The position numbers and the translations under genes are program-made. From Lentinus brumalis (lineage: Eukaryota; Basidiomycota; Agaricomycetes; Polyporales; Polyporaceae), in the NCBI GenBank assembly GCA_001792895.1, contig MARA01000017.1:682001-746000 (forward strand): DNA of 64,000 nucleotides. The letters run 5' to 3'. The notes under the pieces are model-generated. The model was given only the letters and a program-made list of their open reading frames with translations, was not told where the DNA came from and did not search any database. Within the stretch, counting starts at the first letter, position 1; the number at the start of each line of letters is the position of its first letter. Below, in pieces: positions 1-13,700 of this stretch.

Positions 1-1116
1 CGTCCTCGTCCTCGTCGCTGCTTCCATAGCCAGCCAGGCCGCCCAGCGTTGCCGCGCTGCCCTTCGTCGCCTCTTCCATCTTGCGCTTCTTCTCGGCCTC
101 GAGTTCTAATCGTAGCTTGCCTTTGGTGAGGCGCCATGCTCGCGACCAACGCCCGCGCAGGAACGCGAACCGAGCGTCAGCGCCGTGATTGGCAAGGATG
201 CGCATCTCGAGCTGGGCGGCGTTCGGGGAGGACATGATATGGGAGGCGGTACGGCGCATGAGCTCGCGTTGCGCGTCGTCGGGCTAGATGGCGTGTCACG
301 CGAATGAGCGCGCTGGGCGGGGGTGGGATGCGGGAAGTGTACTCACCTCTTCATCGCTTCCACCCCACTGCTCTCGAGGATCTTCCTCCTCGTCATCCCC
401 ATGTTCCTCACGAAGGGCGTTCAATCGAGCTTCGCGGTCGCGATTGATGACTCGTCTCCGTTTATCGCGTCGATAGTCCTCGACTTCTGCTGCTGAGAAA
501 AAGAATGTGTCTTCCGCATCGGAGGGTAGGTCCGACCAGCCCCCTGGAGAGCCGGGCTCGGGCGACAACGAAGATACGTCGGGCAGCGAGTCAAGCAGAA
601 GACGAGCGTCGTATCTGCATATAGCACCGCGTGAGACACAATCTCTGGAGAGAAGAAGAGGGAGAAAGGGGTGTCGTACGGAGCATATGTCTGGAACAAC
701 ACTAGGAGGGCACACAGCGATTGTCGCGAGACCATAGCTAACCATGTAAACTCTCAGCATACTGCGTACCTGTCCACCCAATATCCAGCGCGATCGTTGG
801 GAGTGTCTTCCGAAGGCACAGCGGGACCTTGTAGCTGCAGATGATCCTCATCGTTCGACAAGGATGCGCCGAGTCCAGGGTTGACATCGCGTCGAGTCCC
901 AGTCCACTGAATGAGCCCATCGCCGAGAACGTCCCTCTCGTCCTCACGAAGTAATTCCAAGGAACGTGCAGCATTCGCCGCCTGCGGCCCATGAACAAGG
1001 TCGGCCTCATGCGCTTGAACGAACAGCGAGAGGTCCGCCTGAGGTGCTCCATCCTGGTCGGCATGTTCATAGGTATCAAACGGCCTCCTCTTGCGTTTTT
1101 TCAGGTGGTGCGACAT
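1..1116 (-). CDS. Hypothetical charged coiled-coil-like protein, 3' part outside the window
   Basis: I do not recognise this protein. The start codon at 1116 opens with MSHHLKKRKRRPFDTYEH, a basic tract like a nuclear localisation signal. Three exons can be followed. The first ends near 775 with a GTACGC donor, the second covers about 630-342 and ends in a GTGAGT donor, and the third starts near 282 and runs off the left edge. The middle exon is rich in Glu, Asp and Arg and should form charged helix. The third contains a motif reading ILANHGADARFAFLRGRW followed by a Lys/Glu-rich helix and an acidic Ser/Asp/Glu stretch. The charge pattern suggests a nuclear or RNA-associated protein, but this is inference only. 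The joins at both introns keep frame, so I am confident a gene is here and not confident of its role. Confidence 0.6.
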
Positions 1117-1870
1117 ATAGGTCACAAGGGAAGCGGTAGTAAAGCAGAATGAAGATGGTGGTAGGTGGGCAAGTTACGAGGCGCGCCTGGCTCTTTTCCT
1201 CTGACCACCATGACAGCCCATTTCCCTCGTTCAATGTCTCTTTGGAACTGCCTGTCAGTTCATCTAAGCTTTTCGATGCTACTGCGGAGGAGGCGAATTC
1301 GGGACAGGCTGGCTTTATGTGGTGGCAATCATTACGGCGACGGCATTCGCGTGCATTGAAGGGTCATGGCGATTGCTTGAACATCTGCCTGCAACGGATT
1401 ACAAGACAACAGGGGTCGTAGACGTACGGCGTAAGTGTCTGAGTGAAGTGGTATAAAGGAGAACCGACAGCTACCGACAGTTACAGTCAGGTAAGGTGTG
1501 GTCGAAGAGTATGGGTATGGCAAGAGTACAGTCGAATGCGAGCGACAAAGATGATGAATGGACATAGCTCACGGTGGAAAAAGACTAGAATCAGCGAGAG
1601 TAGGAGCAAGGTATCCCTAGCGATGCAATGCGGGAATAATAGGGGAATAAAAAAGAGATACGTGATAGGTGATTACCGCACCGCGGGAGGTCGCGCTGGA
1701 GACGGATTTTGCGTTGACTATGCGATACAGAACATTGTACAAGACGGATAGCGTGTCCTGGGCGTTGCAAGATGGTTGTCCGTATGAAAGCAACCTGGTC
1801 ATCACTAGAAAAGGTCATGGCGAGTGCGTCTTAGAACTGAGGCGGTGATGAGCAAGTGGTTGCACAACTT
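1117..1870. other. Intergenic region without a supported gene
   Basis: About 750 bases between two minus-strand genes. It should hold the promoter of the left gene and the 3' untranslated region of the large DUF3712 gene. It is more A-rich than its neighbours and the open frames are short with no sign of real exons. Confidence 0.6.
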
Positions 1871-4800
1871 TCACTGGAATATACGCACTGATGACTCCGC
1901 AGGCGCTGCAGACGAGGCAGGGACAGATGCAGGCTGCTTGCCTGCGTTCGTTATTACAGAGGGTAGCGCAGCATCGTCGGCTGAAGACGTCGGAGAGTCT
2001 TGGCTAGCGAAGGTCGGCGAAGCAGCGTCGCTCGAAGCAGGTTTTGACTCTCCCTCAGTCGAAGACGGCGTTATAATGGAAGGCTTGTCGCTTCCAAACA
2101 CTGTTGTGGCGACGCCCACACCGCCGCTACTTTGACTGAGGCTTGCGGTGGCCACTGACGACGCTCCAGAAGTCGAGAGGGTGATACCTGCTTTGCTAGC
2201 GCTGATGGATGCTGCAGCCTGTTTCATCGCAGAGATGGAGAGGGACAGCGAGTACATAGTTGGCACGTTCAATGTAGTGAGGTGCAACCACGGGATCGTG
2301 TACTCGCCAACTCTGTGAGCACAGTGAGTCACCACTCGACTCAAGTCATAAGATTGCGAACGTACTTGACAGTGGCTGCAGCGAAAACGTCGAGCCTACC
2401 CAAAGGAATAATCGGCAGCGAGGCAATTGCCCCCTTCACCAGAAGCACATTCTTCACTGTGCCACTGTTGGCTGTGCCATGGGCAGGCACGACGAAGCTG
2501 TCGAATGCCTGGTCGAAGTGGGCGTAGGTTACGCCATTGACGCCGGAGTCGACTTGCGTGAATGTGATCTCCAAATCAGTGTCCAGCGGGTTGGCAATCT
2601 ACAGCAGAGACACGAGTCAGCTATCTGTGGGAGGAACGAGAACGAGACAGCAACGACTCACGTCGAAGTCGATCGTGATGTAGTTGTCGATGAGGGTGTC
2701 AAGCGTGATGAACGCATTGATGTGCGTGACGAAGGGAGGGACGTTTAAACCTACACAGACGCGGTCAGCACTGGTCGAAAGGCACGCAGAAGGACTTGCT
2801 TACCCTTGAGACTCGTGCTGATCTCAACGCCTTCGAGCCCGGGGACCAAAGAGGCGAAGGGAGAGCTGTCACCATCACCCTTGATAGTGAGTGGGATGTC
2901 GTCGCCCGTCTGCAGGAACTCGGTGAGGAACGCCTGGGCTGTGGTGTCATTTGCATCGTTGGGCTGGTAGTGGAACTCGGTGGGGACGGTATTCTCGCCA
3001 GGAACCAAGTCAAGATTGTCGATGACGGCACGACCGAGCAAGACCTCCTTGTAGTACACAGGAAGCGCGACGTTGATAGTCTGCAGCGAGATGTTCGATG
3101 GGTTCTCGAGCATGGTTGTAAGAGGTGATTTGACATATGCGCCGTGATCGTCGTGTCCGCTACCAGTGATCGAGACGTTGCTCAGAGTGGCGGCCTTGTT
3201 GAACGCATTTATGCCCTTCAAGCTGGTCGTGACGTCGAACGCAATGTCCGAGATGGGGACATCGCCAATAGTCGTGCGAGCGACGACGTCCGCAGCACCC
3301 TTGAGCTCAAACTCAATCCCCTGTGTATCGGTGACCACAGCGAAAAACGTCTCGAACGCGCCATTGTTGAGCGACTGGAGCGTCTGATTCTCGAATGTCA
3401 GAATCAAGTCGGCCACATTGCCCGTAGAGACACCGCCGACTGCATCAACTTGCGGCAGTTTAAGCTGTTGTAGGGCAACAGTCACGACGTCAGTGGAAGA
3501 AATTGACACACAGAATCGACGACCAACCTCTGCGACGTCGGTGCCCTGGGCTGCCAGCGTGATATCTTCGCCGCTCTTCACGACCTGCAAAGAGAAGCCG
3601 AAGGGGTTCTTGTATTGCGTGAGGATATGCCGCGAGCTCGCATCGGGCGCAAACGCTTGACCCTGCTCGGTCATGACGAGCTCCAAGTCGGACATCTCGA
3701 TGGATTGAATGATCTGCAAATATATATCAGCCACTGGAATCCACACTAGATCGTGTTGGCACTCACGTCGAACTTCTCGCCCGGTAGAGTAACAGTCAAC
3801 GTGAGGGTCTTGAACGCCGTGCTCAGCCATCCAACCGGACTGCCAGAGCCAGACGGCTGAACAGACTCGCCCTGGACGGAAAGAGTCTGGTTCTCGGCGT
3901 GCAGGTAGTTGGTGAACAACTCTCCGATGGTGTTGAGATCGTCGCCGCTCTTGGGAGTGATACGACCTGAGAGGTGCAAGTTCGTCGTGGTCTCCGGTGC
4001 AAGGAAGAGATTGTTGCCCGTGAGCGCTAGTCACTGTGGTGAACCTCGGGAGTGACTGGCAAGAAAGGAAGCGACTTACGTCCAACAGTTGTGCCCTTGA
4101 ACGAAGACTCAAATGTGACAGTTCCGAGGTCAATACCCAGTTCTGTAGGGACTAGTCAGATCTGTCACCCAACACTTTAGCGCAAGCACTACTCACGCGC
4201 TGGCGAAGGGATGAGCGAGTCTGTCTCGATGTGGATACCTCCGGCAGGGTCATCGGATGGCAGTTTGAAGTTGCTGATCGTCACGCCCGGCAGGTTGTTG
4301 AAGGCCTTGAACGAGATATCCTTGCTGAGCTTCACGCCATCAAAGATCGTGCCGAGCGCAGTCACGCGCAGAGCATTCGTAGAGATAGTCCAGGTGAAGT
4401 CCTCGTTGTGGAGCAGGAACGTCGCGAATTCGGTGAACTGGTCTTGATCGGTGATCGAGAGGCGGGCATTGGTCTCGTAGTCGGGCACACCGTCGTTAGC
4501 AGCGGCGCAGACTGAATACATTCATCAGTGTCAATCTACTTTAGGAGCTTAAATGCACTCACCTGCTGGAAGAGCGATCTCAGCGATATCATGACCCTGC
4601 CAGGTCACGCTGCATGGGGCAGCAAGTAAGTGCTGGCGAACTGAGGGACGAGGAATTGAACGTACGTGACGGGCTCCACGAAAGCGATCTCTGCGTCGAA
4701 AGGTCCGATCCCGGTGAGAGAGCCCTTCAACGATAAGTCAAAGCCCTGGTCCGAGATGTTCCTGCAGGAGGGCAGATCAATTGATGCCGCCGCCACGGCA

Positions 4801-7800
4801 AGAATACCACGTACGTGATGTTCGCTGCGTTGAACTGCAACTCAGCTTGATCGACGAGTTGCTGTACAATCGGAGGAGCGACGACGCTGATGAGGTACAA
4901 GGCCGTCTCGTCCGTCTACATCAGACATTTATCAGTTCGGACCACCCTCCAGGTTCGAGGAACGTCGAGGAGAGACTCACGATGGCATTAACATTGTTCT
5001 GCTTGAACGAAAGGTCGGTGGCGACTACACAACATACCAGTGTCAACCCCTCAGAAGCCACTGACCAAGCGCAGAAGTACTCACAGTCGTCGATCTTGAC
5101 CGCGCTGTCAATATCGAGCGTGACTTCCAGGTTCTTGAGAGAGTTCAAAATCGCGTCGTTGACGTCGAACTGCTTGTCGCTAGAACAAAACACAACGTCA
5201 ATATTGCTGAAGGGAAGCGAAACAAGTCTGCTCACCTATTGCAAGGGGGCTTGCCCGTGGCGACAGTTGCATTGATCTGCAAAAACGCCATCAGCCAAAG
5301 TTCTAGTCGCGCGGGATCAGCCACATACCGAGGTCTTCGCATCAGGATTCGCAAGAACGATCTGGAACACCTCAGGCAAAGGCCCCAGGTCGACACCATT
5401 GTTCTTCGCTCCAATGAACAGGAGCTCAATGATGGTAACCGGGTCCAAGTTGAACTTGAACGGCAGCGTCGGCGACGTGATGTTATTGTGCCCATCAGCA
5501 TGTATCGGGCTGCTTGTGCGGTCGACGTGGTCGATGCTGCCGAGGGACAAGTTCCCAAATGTAACGACCGCGGTGACCTCGAGAAGATTGATGCTCGCTG
5601 TGAACGGATTCGAGAGCACGAACGTCGACGAGGCGAGTCCAGTCTTCGCGATGTCAGTGGGGAAGACGAGCGAGGCCGAAGTGATGAGGTTCTGGTGCAG
5701 CGCAGGGATCTTGACTGGGGAGAGGCGCATGTGAGACATTGCCAACTGCAGAGACTCGATGGGCGTGGAATCCGTAGAGCCCTGGATGGTGGTATCGGAA
5801 TCCACTCCCTGTAGGTAGTTCTCCAGCATCTTTTGACCAGATGCGACAGCGCTGCCTTCGGGCTGGTAGAGGACGTCTATGTCACCGTGTTAGTGATGTC
5901 TCACCATGACTCATCATAGGTGCATACCGATTGCATAGGTCTCGTTACCTGGGATGATCACGAGGTTGCTCTGCAGAACAATCAGAACTCGCCGCCAGGA
6001 GTCTAACAATGGCGTACTCACCAAATCCGCAGAACCGATGACATCGTCATTGAAGAGCAGCCCAAACGCGATATCGCCAGCACCAAGCGTGATGTTACTC
6101 GGGTTGAACAACGACGAGTTCACCTTGATGAGCAGATAGCTCTCGAACCCGTGATTCACATCAAGGGCCGTCACCAGCGCCGGCTCCGCATTCAGACCCT
6201 GCAGACCCGCAACTGTCGTCGACACGTCGAACTCGATGTCCGTCAGCGAGAGCAGCCCCACAGCCGTCTGCGCGTCGGTGTTCGCCGCGCCCTTGAGCGT
6301 CATCGTCTCCGACTTGGACGTCGCCGTATCCGAGAGGAACTGCTCGAACTCGCTGTGTCCTCCACTGAACACGGCGAAGGGCACCTTCGAGAACTTCAAG
6401 TGGATGATGCGCTCCTCGACGTCAGTCGTACTCGGGCCCTTGGGTATGACCAGCTCCGCAAAGTCTGTGCCCCCCGTGCCAACAGTGATGTTCTGCTCGA
6501 GCGCGACAATGTCGATGGGGAAGTCGAAGGGAAGCGTGAACGCAGCAGTCGTGTCGTCGCTGCCCATAGCTGGGTTGAACGCGGTCGACTCTGAGAAGCG
6601 CAAGTCGAGCTCGTTGAGGTTGACCGACTTGATTATCTGCAGGACACCGCGGTTTGGAAGGACCGTCTCGACCTTCAGGGCCTTGATACCCTCGTTGAGC
6701 CAAGTGACCTGAACAATCTCCGTCAGCATCGACCTCGCCGCCCTGGTGGTGAAGCGAGCACGTACGTCAGTGGGACCAGCACTGTCGCCTTGCACGATGA
6801 TGTTGCTATCCTTGCCATGAATGAAGGCGTTGAACATCGCCGAAACCGCATCCAGCCCACTCTGCTCGCTCTGCGGAATGAGACGACCCGTGAGCGCGAG
6901 CGGGATAGTCGTCTGCGGCGACAGGCTGAAAGTGTCCGAAGCGGAAGCAGGGCCAATGTGGACGTTCTGGAAGAAGTTTTGGAACCCGATCGAGGTGAGC
7001 TCGACCCCGACTTGGGAGGGCTGTGTCTCAACTCGTCAGCTTACGTCCAATATATGTGCACTCGAGCAGTTGAATTACTCACGTTGGTGACGTTCGTCTG
7101 TAGGGTGAGGTGGATTCCACCGTCGGGGTCGTTGCTCGGGAGGTCGAACGTCTCGATCTTCACACCGCCCTTCAGGTTGTTCATGCCCTTCAGCGTGACC
7201 TTCTTGTTCGACAACACAATCTCAGGGACCGAGATCCCAATCGCAGCGACTGCAACACTATATCAGCTACAGGTTCCCAGCTGGTGAGCAGATACCAGGA
7301 CTCACCAGAAAGGTTACTGCCCGAGATAACCCAGTCGAATGACTCCTCCGTCAGCATCACCTTGGTGAACTCCGTGAGGTGCTCCACGCTCGCGACCTTG
7401 AACGTCGCATCCACCTCGAAGCTGGCACCAACGTCGCCGACCAGGTCGATTGCGGGCATGTCAATGCTTCCAATCGACGCGCCGTTCCACTCGATCGTCA
7501 AACCCGACGGGAACTCGATCCTCGCGTCAACTGCAAGCAAAAAGGTCAGCCAATCTTCCCACACTCCGCAGAAGTAAGTAAACTCACAAGGACCAGCGTT
7601 CCTGATGGACCCCTTGAGCGACGTCCCAAACGAGTTCTCCTTGATGTCCTTGATGAGCACCGTCTCGATCCCAAGCACCGACCCGTCCACGATCTTCTGA
7701 ACGATCGGCTGTGCGAGAATGGGCAGGAGCAGGTTCAAGCTCTCGTCCGTCTTGACCTCGACGTCCGGCTGCGTGTACGTCAGCGTCGTCGCGTAGTCAC

Positions 7801-10774
7801 CGATGTTCACGCCAGCCGTGAGCTGTATGTCCGACGTGAGCTTCGTGAACGCCTTGTCGACGTAGCTCGGGAGATCGAAGCCGCTGCGAAGTCCTGTCGG
7901 CTACATTGTTCACAAACACGAAGGAAGAGGAACTTACGTGAACATGTTGTCGCGCTTCTCCACGACCGCCCTCTTCGACTTCGCCCCACCGACACCATTA
8001 AGGTAAGTATACCCGCCCAGCGCGACAATCGCATCCAACTGGTCCGTCTCGAGCCCTGCATCCCCTGCCAGAATCCTCGTGACCGTGAACAGCGCCTCGG
8101 GATCCATGTTCATCTGCAGATCCAGGGCCGGCGAGTCCGTCGACGCGTTCCCCTTGGACGCAAACGTCACCGGCATGTCGATCGTGCCCAGCGTGATCTC
8201 GTGGAACGTCACGTTGCTCTGCACCTTCGTGATCACCAGGTCCGCCGTAAATGGGTCCGCCAGCGACACGACCGCGTGCGCCGTGTCGTTCGTGTGGCCC
8301 GTCGTCGGGAGCACCTTGAGCGAGGCCGAATTCAGCAGCCGGGACTTGAGCGCGGGCAGCGTCGCGGTGATGTTCAGGCTCTCGAAGGCGGAGAGGAGCG
8401 AGGAGACTTCCGTGCTCTTGCTGTACCCGGCGATGACGACCTCGACGTCCGTGCCGCCGACGAATTGGTCAAGTGTTTGCTGACCTTCCGGCGTGCCGTT
8501 GGGCTATGGAGATAGGGCAGCATGAGCGAACACGTTCCTCCTTGTGTAGCACGAGAGAACATACCGTGAAGTTCCCCTGTGCAGTGACCGTGTTACTGCC
8601 CATCACGAGCGTCAAGTTCGGCAGCAGAGTCGTGCCCATTAGCGCATCCCCGCGGAAGAGCTGCAACGCTGTCGACGGTGTGTCAAACCCGGCAGCCCTA
8701 ATCTGCCTTGTAGATCCACTCACTCATGTCGCCTGTATACAGCTTGAGATTCGACGGATTGAAGATGTCCACTGCGTTACCGCACCGTCAGCCCCCTCGA
8801 TCCCCCATGTGCACAACCTCACCCTCGGCAGCACTCACCGTCAATCCCAAGAAGGATGGCCTCCTGCGACCCGCCAATGACATCCACGCTCGCGATCTTC
8901 ACGAACCCATCCAAGCCCTGCAGCCCATCGAGGCTCGACGGCACGTTGAACTTGATCGGGTCGAGCGTGATCTGCCCAATGCTCATGTTCGCAATCGCGC
9001 GCGCGTGGCCCTCGAGCTGGAACGGCATGAGCTTCCCGTCCGTCAGGTTGCGGTCTATGAGGCGGTGTTGCTGTGGTTAGCATGGAGCCACACACGCACA
9101 AAGGGCAGAATAAACAAGGAAGAGACGCACTGAAGGTAGAAAACACGGGATGGTTCGGGTCGAGGACGTTCAGCGGGGTGTTCTCAATGGTAATATTGAT
9201 CGTTCCCTGCGTGAACGTCTCATTGATGACCTTGATCTCGCTCGTTGACGCGCTCGAAGGCTGCATCCAACACTCCAGTCAGCATCCATCGTACACATCT
9301 CATTGGCAACGCTGGACACTCAGACGCACCGTCGCAAGCCCAGCAGCGACCCCCTCCCCCGTCGTGATATTGAATTCATTCGAGATCTCCCCAATCGCCA
9401 CCGAGAACCCAAACGGCAGCTCCATCGCCGCCTGCACCGTCCGCGAATTGCTCACCGGCGCCCACGGCGCCTCCCGCGAAAAGTCCAAGCTCATATCCCC
9501 AATCGTAATACCCTTGATCGGGCTGATAGCGCCCCCAGGAGCCTTGAACGGGACGTGCAGCTCCAGCGCCGTCAGCCCCGCGCTCAGCCAGCTCACCGCG
9601 CGCCCGTCCGCCTGGATCGAGCTCTTCCCCGTCGCCACCACGTCCGCCTGCTCCCCATTGAGGTACCGCGTGAACAGGTCCGACGCGATCCCCAGCGCGT
9701 CGCTCCCGGTCTGTGGCACGAGCGTCCCGTTGAGCGTGACCGCGTTGTCGCCGGGCTTGATCACCGTGTTCGGCCCGCTGCCCGTGCCGAGGTAGAGTCC
9801 GCGGTACGAGAGGTCGAAGACGACGGTGCCGAGGTTCACGTTGAACGCGCTCGGGTTGGCCAGCCCCGTCGTCGCGCTGAACTCAATGCCCCCTGCGGGG
9901 TCGTCGCGCGGGAGCAGGAAGTTGTCGAGCGTGACGTGCCCGTCAAAGTTGTTCATCCCGGAGAGCGTCACGTCCTTGTTGAAGTGCAGGTTGTGCGCGG
10001 TCGGGAACGCGAGCGCACGCACGTCGAGCTTCTCGCTCGTGAGGTGCCACGTGAAGTTGGGCTGCGTGATCATCGCGGACGTGAACTTGGCGAACGCGAC
10101 TTCGTCTGTGATGGTGAACGGCACGGTCTGGTTGATGTATGCACGCTTGGACTTGACACTGAGCGGGGAGAGCGGGAAGGAGCCGAGGGGGACCTGGTCG
10201 CCAGACGCATTCACCCAGGCGACCTGGAGAGGCTGGTTGAACTTGATAGTGGCCGGGGAGAAAATCCCAGCATGCGAGACCCAAGCGTCCATCTTGAGAT
10301 CAAAACTGTATACGACAAGGCCCTGTCAGCGGGCCCGACTGGCGGAGTCGAGACAGAGACTCACGAAGTGTTCGTGGGGTTGATGATCTGAGCCTGGTCG
10401 ACATTGAGAACCGAAACGTTGACGATATGCTGCGCGATAGCATGCACGACGGGATAAAGCAGAATGAACAGGATAGCGATACCGAGGAGAGCAGCAACGA
10501 TGTTCGTGATGATGAACCATTTGCGCTTCCACAGCGGCGGTTTCGGTGCCGGCTGCTCGCGCGGGACATCCTCTGGCCGGACCTCTTCGCCCGTTGTGGC
10601 GCCAGCTGCCCCCGCCGCTTCAGTGCTGTGTCCGACTCGGGACCCAGAGGCCGATGCTGGAAGGGGGGTGTTCACCGCTGCGGAAGATGAGGCGTATGGG
10701 TGCACGCCAGCGGGGGTCGTGTGTGCGAATCCCGCTTCATCCTCTACATCCGAGGAGAAACGAAAACGACGCAT
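1871..10774 (-). CDS. Giant DUF3712 (Tag1-like) single-pass membrane protein with three repeating modules
   Basis: The start at 10774 opens a Ser/Ala/Pro-rich cytosolic tail of about 80 residues (MRRFRFSSDVEDEAGF), then a basic WKRK flank and one transmembrane helix at about residues 86-112. A very long lumenal part made of beta-rich repeats follows, with recurring NPSN, LG-x-(I/A) and PGxN motifs, over more than a dozen short introns. The C-terminus is a Ser/Thr/Ala-rich tail ending at 1871. DUF3712 proteins of fungi, including yeast Tag1 (YLR173W), are vacuolar membrane proteins with glycosylated lumenal beta domains; Tag1 helps end autophagy. By rough count this protein has about 2,500 residues, several times the length of Tag1. 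The phrase DPAGGI or DPDGGI followed by NPS recurs near 9,890, 7,115 and 4,245, about 2.8 kb apart, pointing to three tandem modules. The family call is firm; vacuolar location and any autophagy role are inferred. Confidence 0.85.
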
Positions 10775-13700
10775 CGTCAGTGGCAATGAATGGCAGAGGT
10801 GGGAAGAACGGAATGAGTGTAACGTGTCCAGCCGAACGATGAAAGGAGTGTATAGTTGGTGAGCTGTACGTCCACATATAATGGTCATTCCAGCGCATAT
10901 CACTCTGATCCAGACTCGTCGTGCTCGAGCGACCCATGCAGAGAGAAGCGAACAAAGGTGCGAAGCGATGGAACTACCAGCATCCCGCGGCACCCAAGTT
11001 TACGCGACTGGGAGATTAAAGCTTCCCAGGGCACAAGCATGGAGGGTATTCGCAGGATCCATGCACAACTGAGGTCTCATTGGCGGTTCAAGATTGAGCG
11101 CACGAAACTCTCGGGGAGTCACGACCGAACACAACGGAATTCGCATGACTTCACGCAAAATCGCCGGAGACGCTGACGTGAAGAATGAACTTTGCCCGTG
11201 CATCTGCCATAACACAAGCACACTAAGGCCCCATTCCCAGGACAGCGACGAGCAGACTGTCATACCTGGTGATACCGGTCACGAATAAGGCGCAAGACTG
11301 CGGGGTTGTCAAGCTCGCCCTCGGTTCAGCATCTTCGCGCGACGAAGTGGTCTCCAGCCAGACGTGATAGGCGCGGTCCTGCCTCGTCCGAGATGGGAAG
11401 GAAAAGGCAACAGAAACGAGACAGAACCATGCCTAGAACGCCTATTAGTGAGTTAGTTATAGGCGGGTGTAGGGTCTCGTCACGCTCGACCTGCTCGCGG
11501 CCGCTCCTGCCAATGCGTGACGCGATGCCCCGTCTGTCTAACCTCTCTGCATCCGAAAGTCTGTCACGATACAAATATGGCGCTATGGGTGCATATACAG
11601 TAGACATGCTTATAACGCCAGAGCTGATGACGGACCCGAATGGGCGCTCCGCACCGCATTTACCTTACATCCGTCTGTTCATGCTGCATAGGAAACGAGG
11701 GTCCCGATACTATGCATTGTGAGCAAGTCTACTGTATGCGGCCTGCTGTCCCGGAGGCGGCATCACGTCCTTCGAATGAACCGCGGGACGCATCGCAACG
11801 TTGCGGCTCGTTTCAGAGGACTCACCAGACGATTAGGGTGGTGTATTGTTTCTGGCGGGTGTCCGTTCTCCCACCCGCTTCGTCCACGCCCTAAACGTCC
11901 GGAACGAGACTAGCAACGGAGTCCATATGGCATGCAAGTTTCGGCATCAATGGTGGAGCTTCCTGTGCAAACCGCGCAAACCGCGCAGACGGAGGTGCTG
12001 TTAAGTCGCCCCCGACGGCGGGTCCGGCAGCATCTCGTACTCACATCACGGAAATTTTGCACGAAGGGAAGCCAAAGCACCGTGACGACGCGCCGATGGT
12101 AGAGAAGAGGGAAATGAACGGGCGTGGGATCGACGCGAAGATATCGCACGAAAGGATTGCGAGGCGGGGACTGGAGGACGGGGCACTCACCGGGACTAGC
12201 GAACGGGTTGGCAGCCCGAGGGTCAGGGTATGTGCCATGTCTCCGTGTCTCCTCCATGGCGTCGAGGCGAAGTACCGCGCGTGAGCTGGCAGTAGACCTG
12301 GACCTGTGCTAGGAGGGAGGCAGGGCGCGCTCTTCCACGGAGGGAGGAAGGAGGACGAGGAGGAAGACGGGGAGGAGGAGGAGGGGGAGGGGGTCGTTAC
12401 GCGACCGACATTGCACATAAAACGGCTCCGCCGAGTTCTCATGACACTTTGGGAGACATCACTTCACAGTTCTGGCAAACGAACCGCGCGGGTACAGTTG
12501 GCACCAAGCGCGTTAGCGCGCATGAGCGTCGCGTCGCGTGACGGTGTGGGGAAGAAGAATCTTGCCTGATTGGGTGCGGGGGGATCAATTGCTAATGATG
12601 GATCAATGCGGGGTAACAAGCAACAGAAAACTGGCCATTGGCTGATCCCTGCTGCTCCCTGCTACTCCGTACCTCGCCCGACACGTCCCCAACGACGAGA
12701 GCCGCAATGTCGTGTCTGCGCGAGCCCTAGAGCAACAACGATGGAATGTTTATAACCACATTCCCGCAAAGAGAAACGCAGACGCCAGGAGCCCCGAACA
12801 GCGGCACCATGCGATCCTCGTGGTTAGCGCAGCGCCACTCTAACCAATGACGTGGCCGGACATGCCTTGCGTGCTCCACTGTCACCGCGGGGTGACAATC
12901 GGCGCATGCACAACGCGATCGATCGCATTATGTGCGCCGGTCCGACGACCTAGATACCAAAGTGCAACGGTTCAGCAACTTGCGGATTATTACTTCCTCG
13001 TGAGCTGCCACAGATGGTGACAGTCCCGCCCGCAGAAAATCGACACCGGAGGAAAGACTCCCGGAACTCGTCGTCGATCCGAAGCAAGGCAGGCTGCCTA
13101 CTCCAACGCTAGCTGCGAACCGAAGGATGGCGCTGTCCGAGCGTGGGACCACGCGTGCACGGTGACAGGTTCAGATGACTCCAGGGCAGTGGCGCAGAGG
13201 CTATATTCAACCTGCGCATCGCATGTGAAAGGCCTCCGGTGCGAATCCGTGATTCATGAACATGCAAGAAACCGGAGGGCGTGAAACTGACCAGCTAGAA
13301 GAGGCACGATGGGCGGCGCCGCCCATGGCCTCGGAGGCCCGTTCGTCCTGCCAAGTGATCCATAGTGTCGATATGTTCCTATGTAGTCCGGTCGCGCCGC
13401 ATGAGAAACGGCGAGGAGAGCTTCCAGGGACTAGCGTCGATGGACCCTCGTCCCTAGACTGCGTTTGTATGTCAGCATCGCGGTGAAGCATATAGGTTCG
13501 GATCACACAGTGTCACACACCTCCACTTGTAGGGCTGATGGTCGAGACTAGCGAAACATACATCTACGCGGCGATTGAATTTGCTCCAAAACGCGCGGTC
13601 TGGAAGTTCAGCACATGAGCCGAGCTTCGAGCTTCGACATAACGTAAAGCATCCGGTCCCGGAACAAATTCCTCTCTGATATGACGCCATCCTCCATCGT

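Noticed and set aside
13185..13245. tRNA-like stretch with an A-box-like TGGCGCAGAGG and a B-box-like GGTGCGAATCC
   Set aside because: The T loop deviates from TTCRANT, the acceptor ends do not pair, and no anticodon stem of five pairs could be found.
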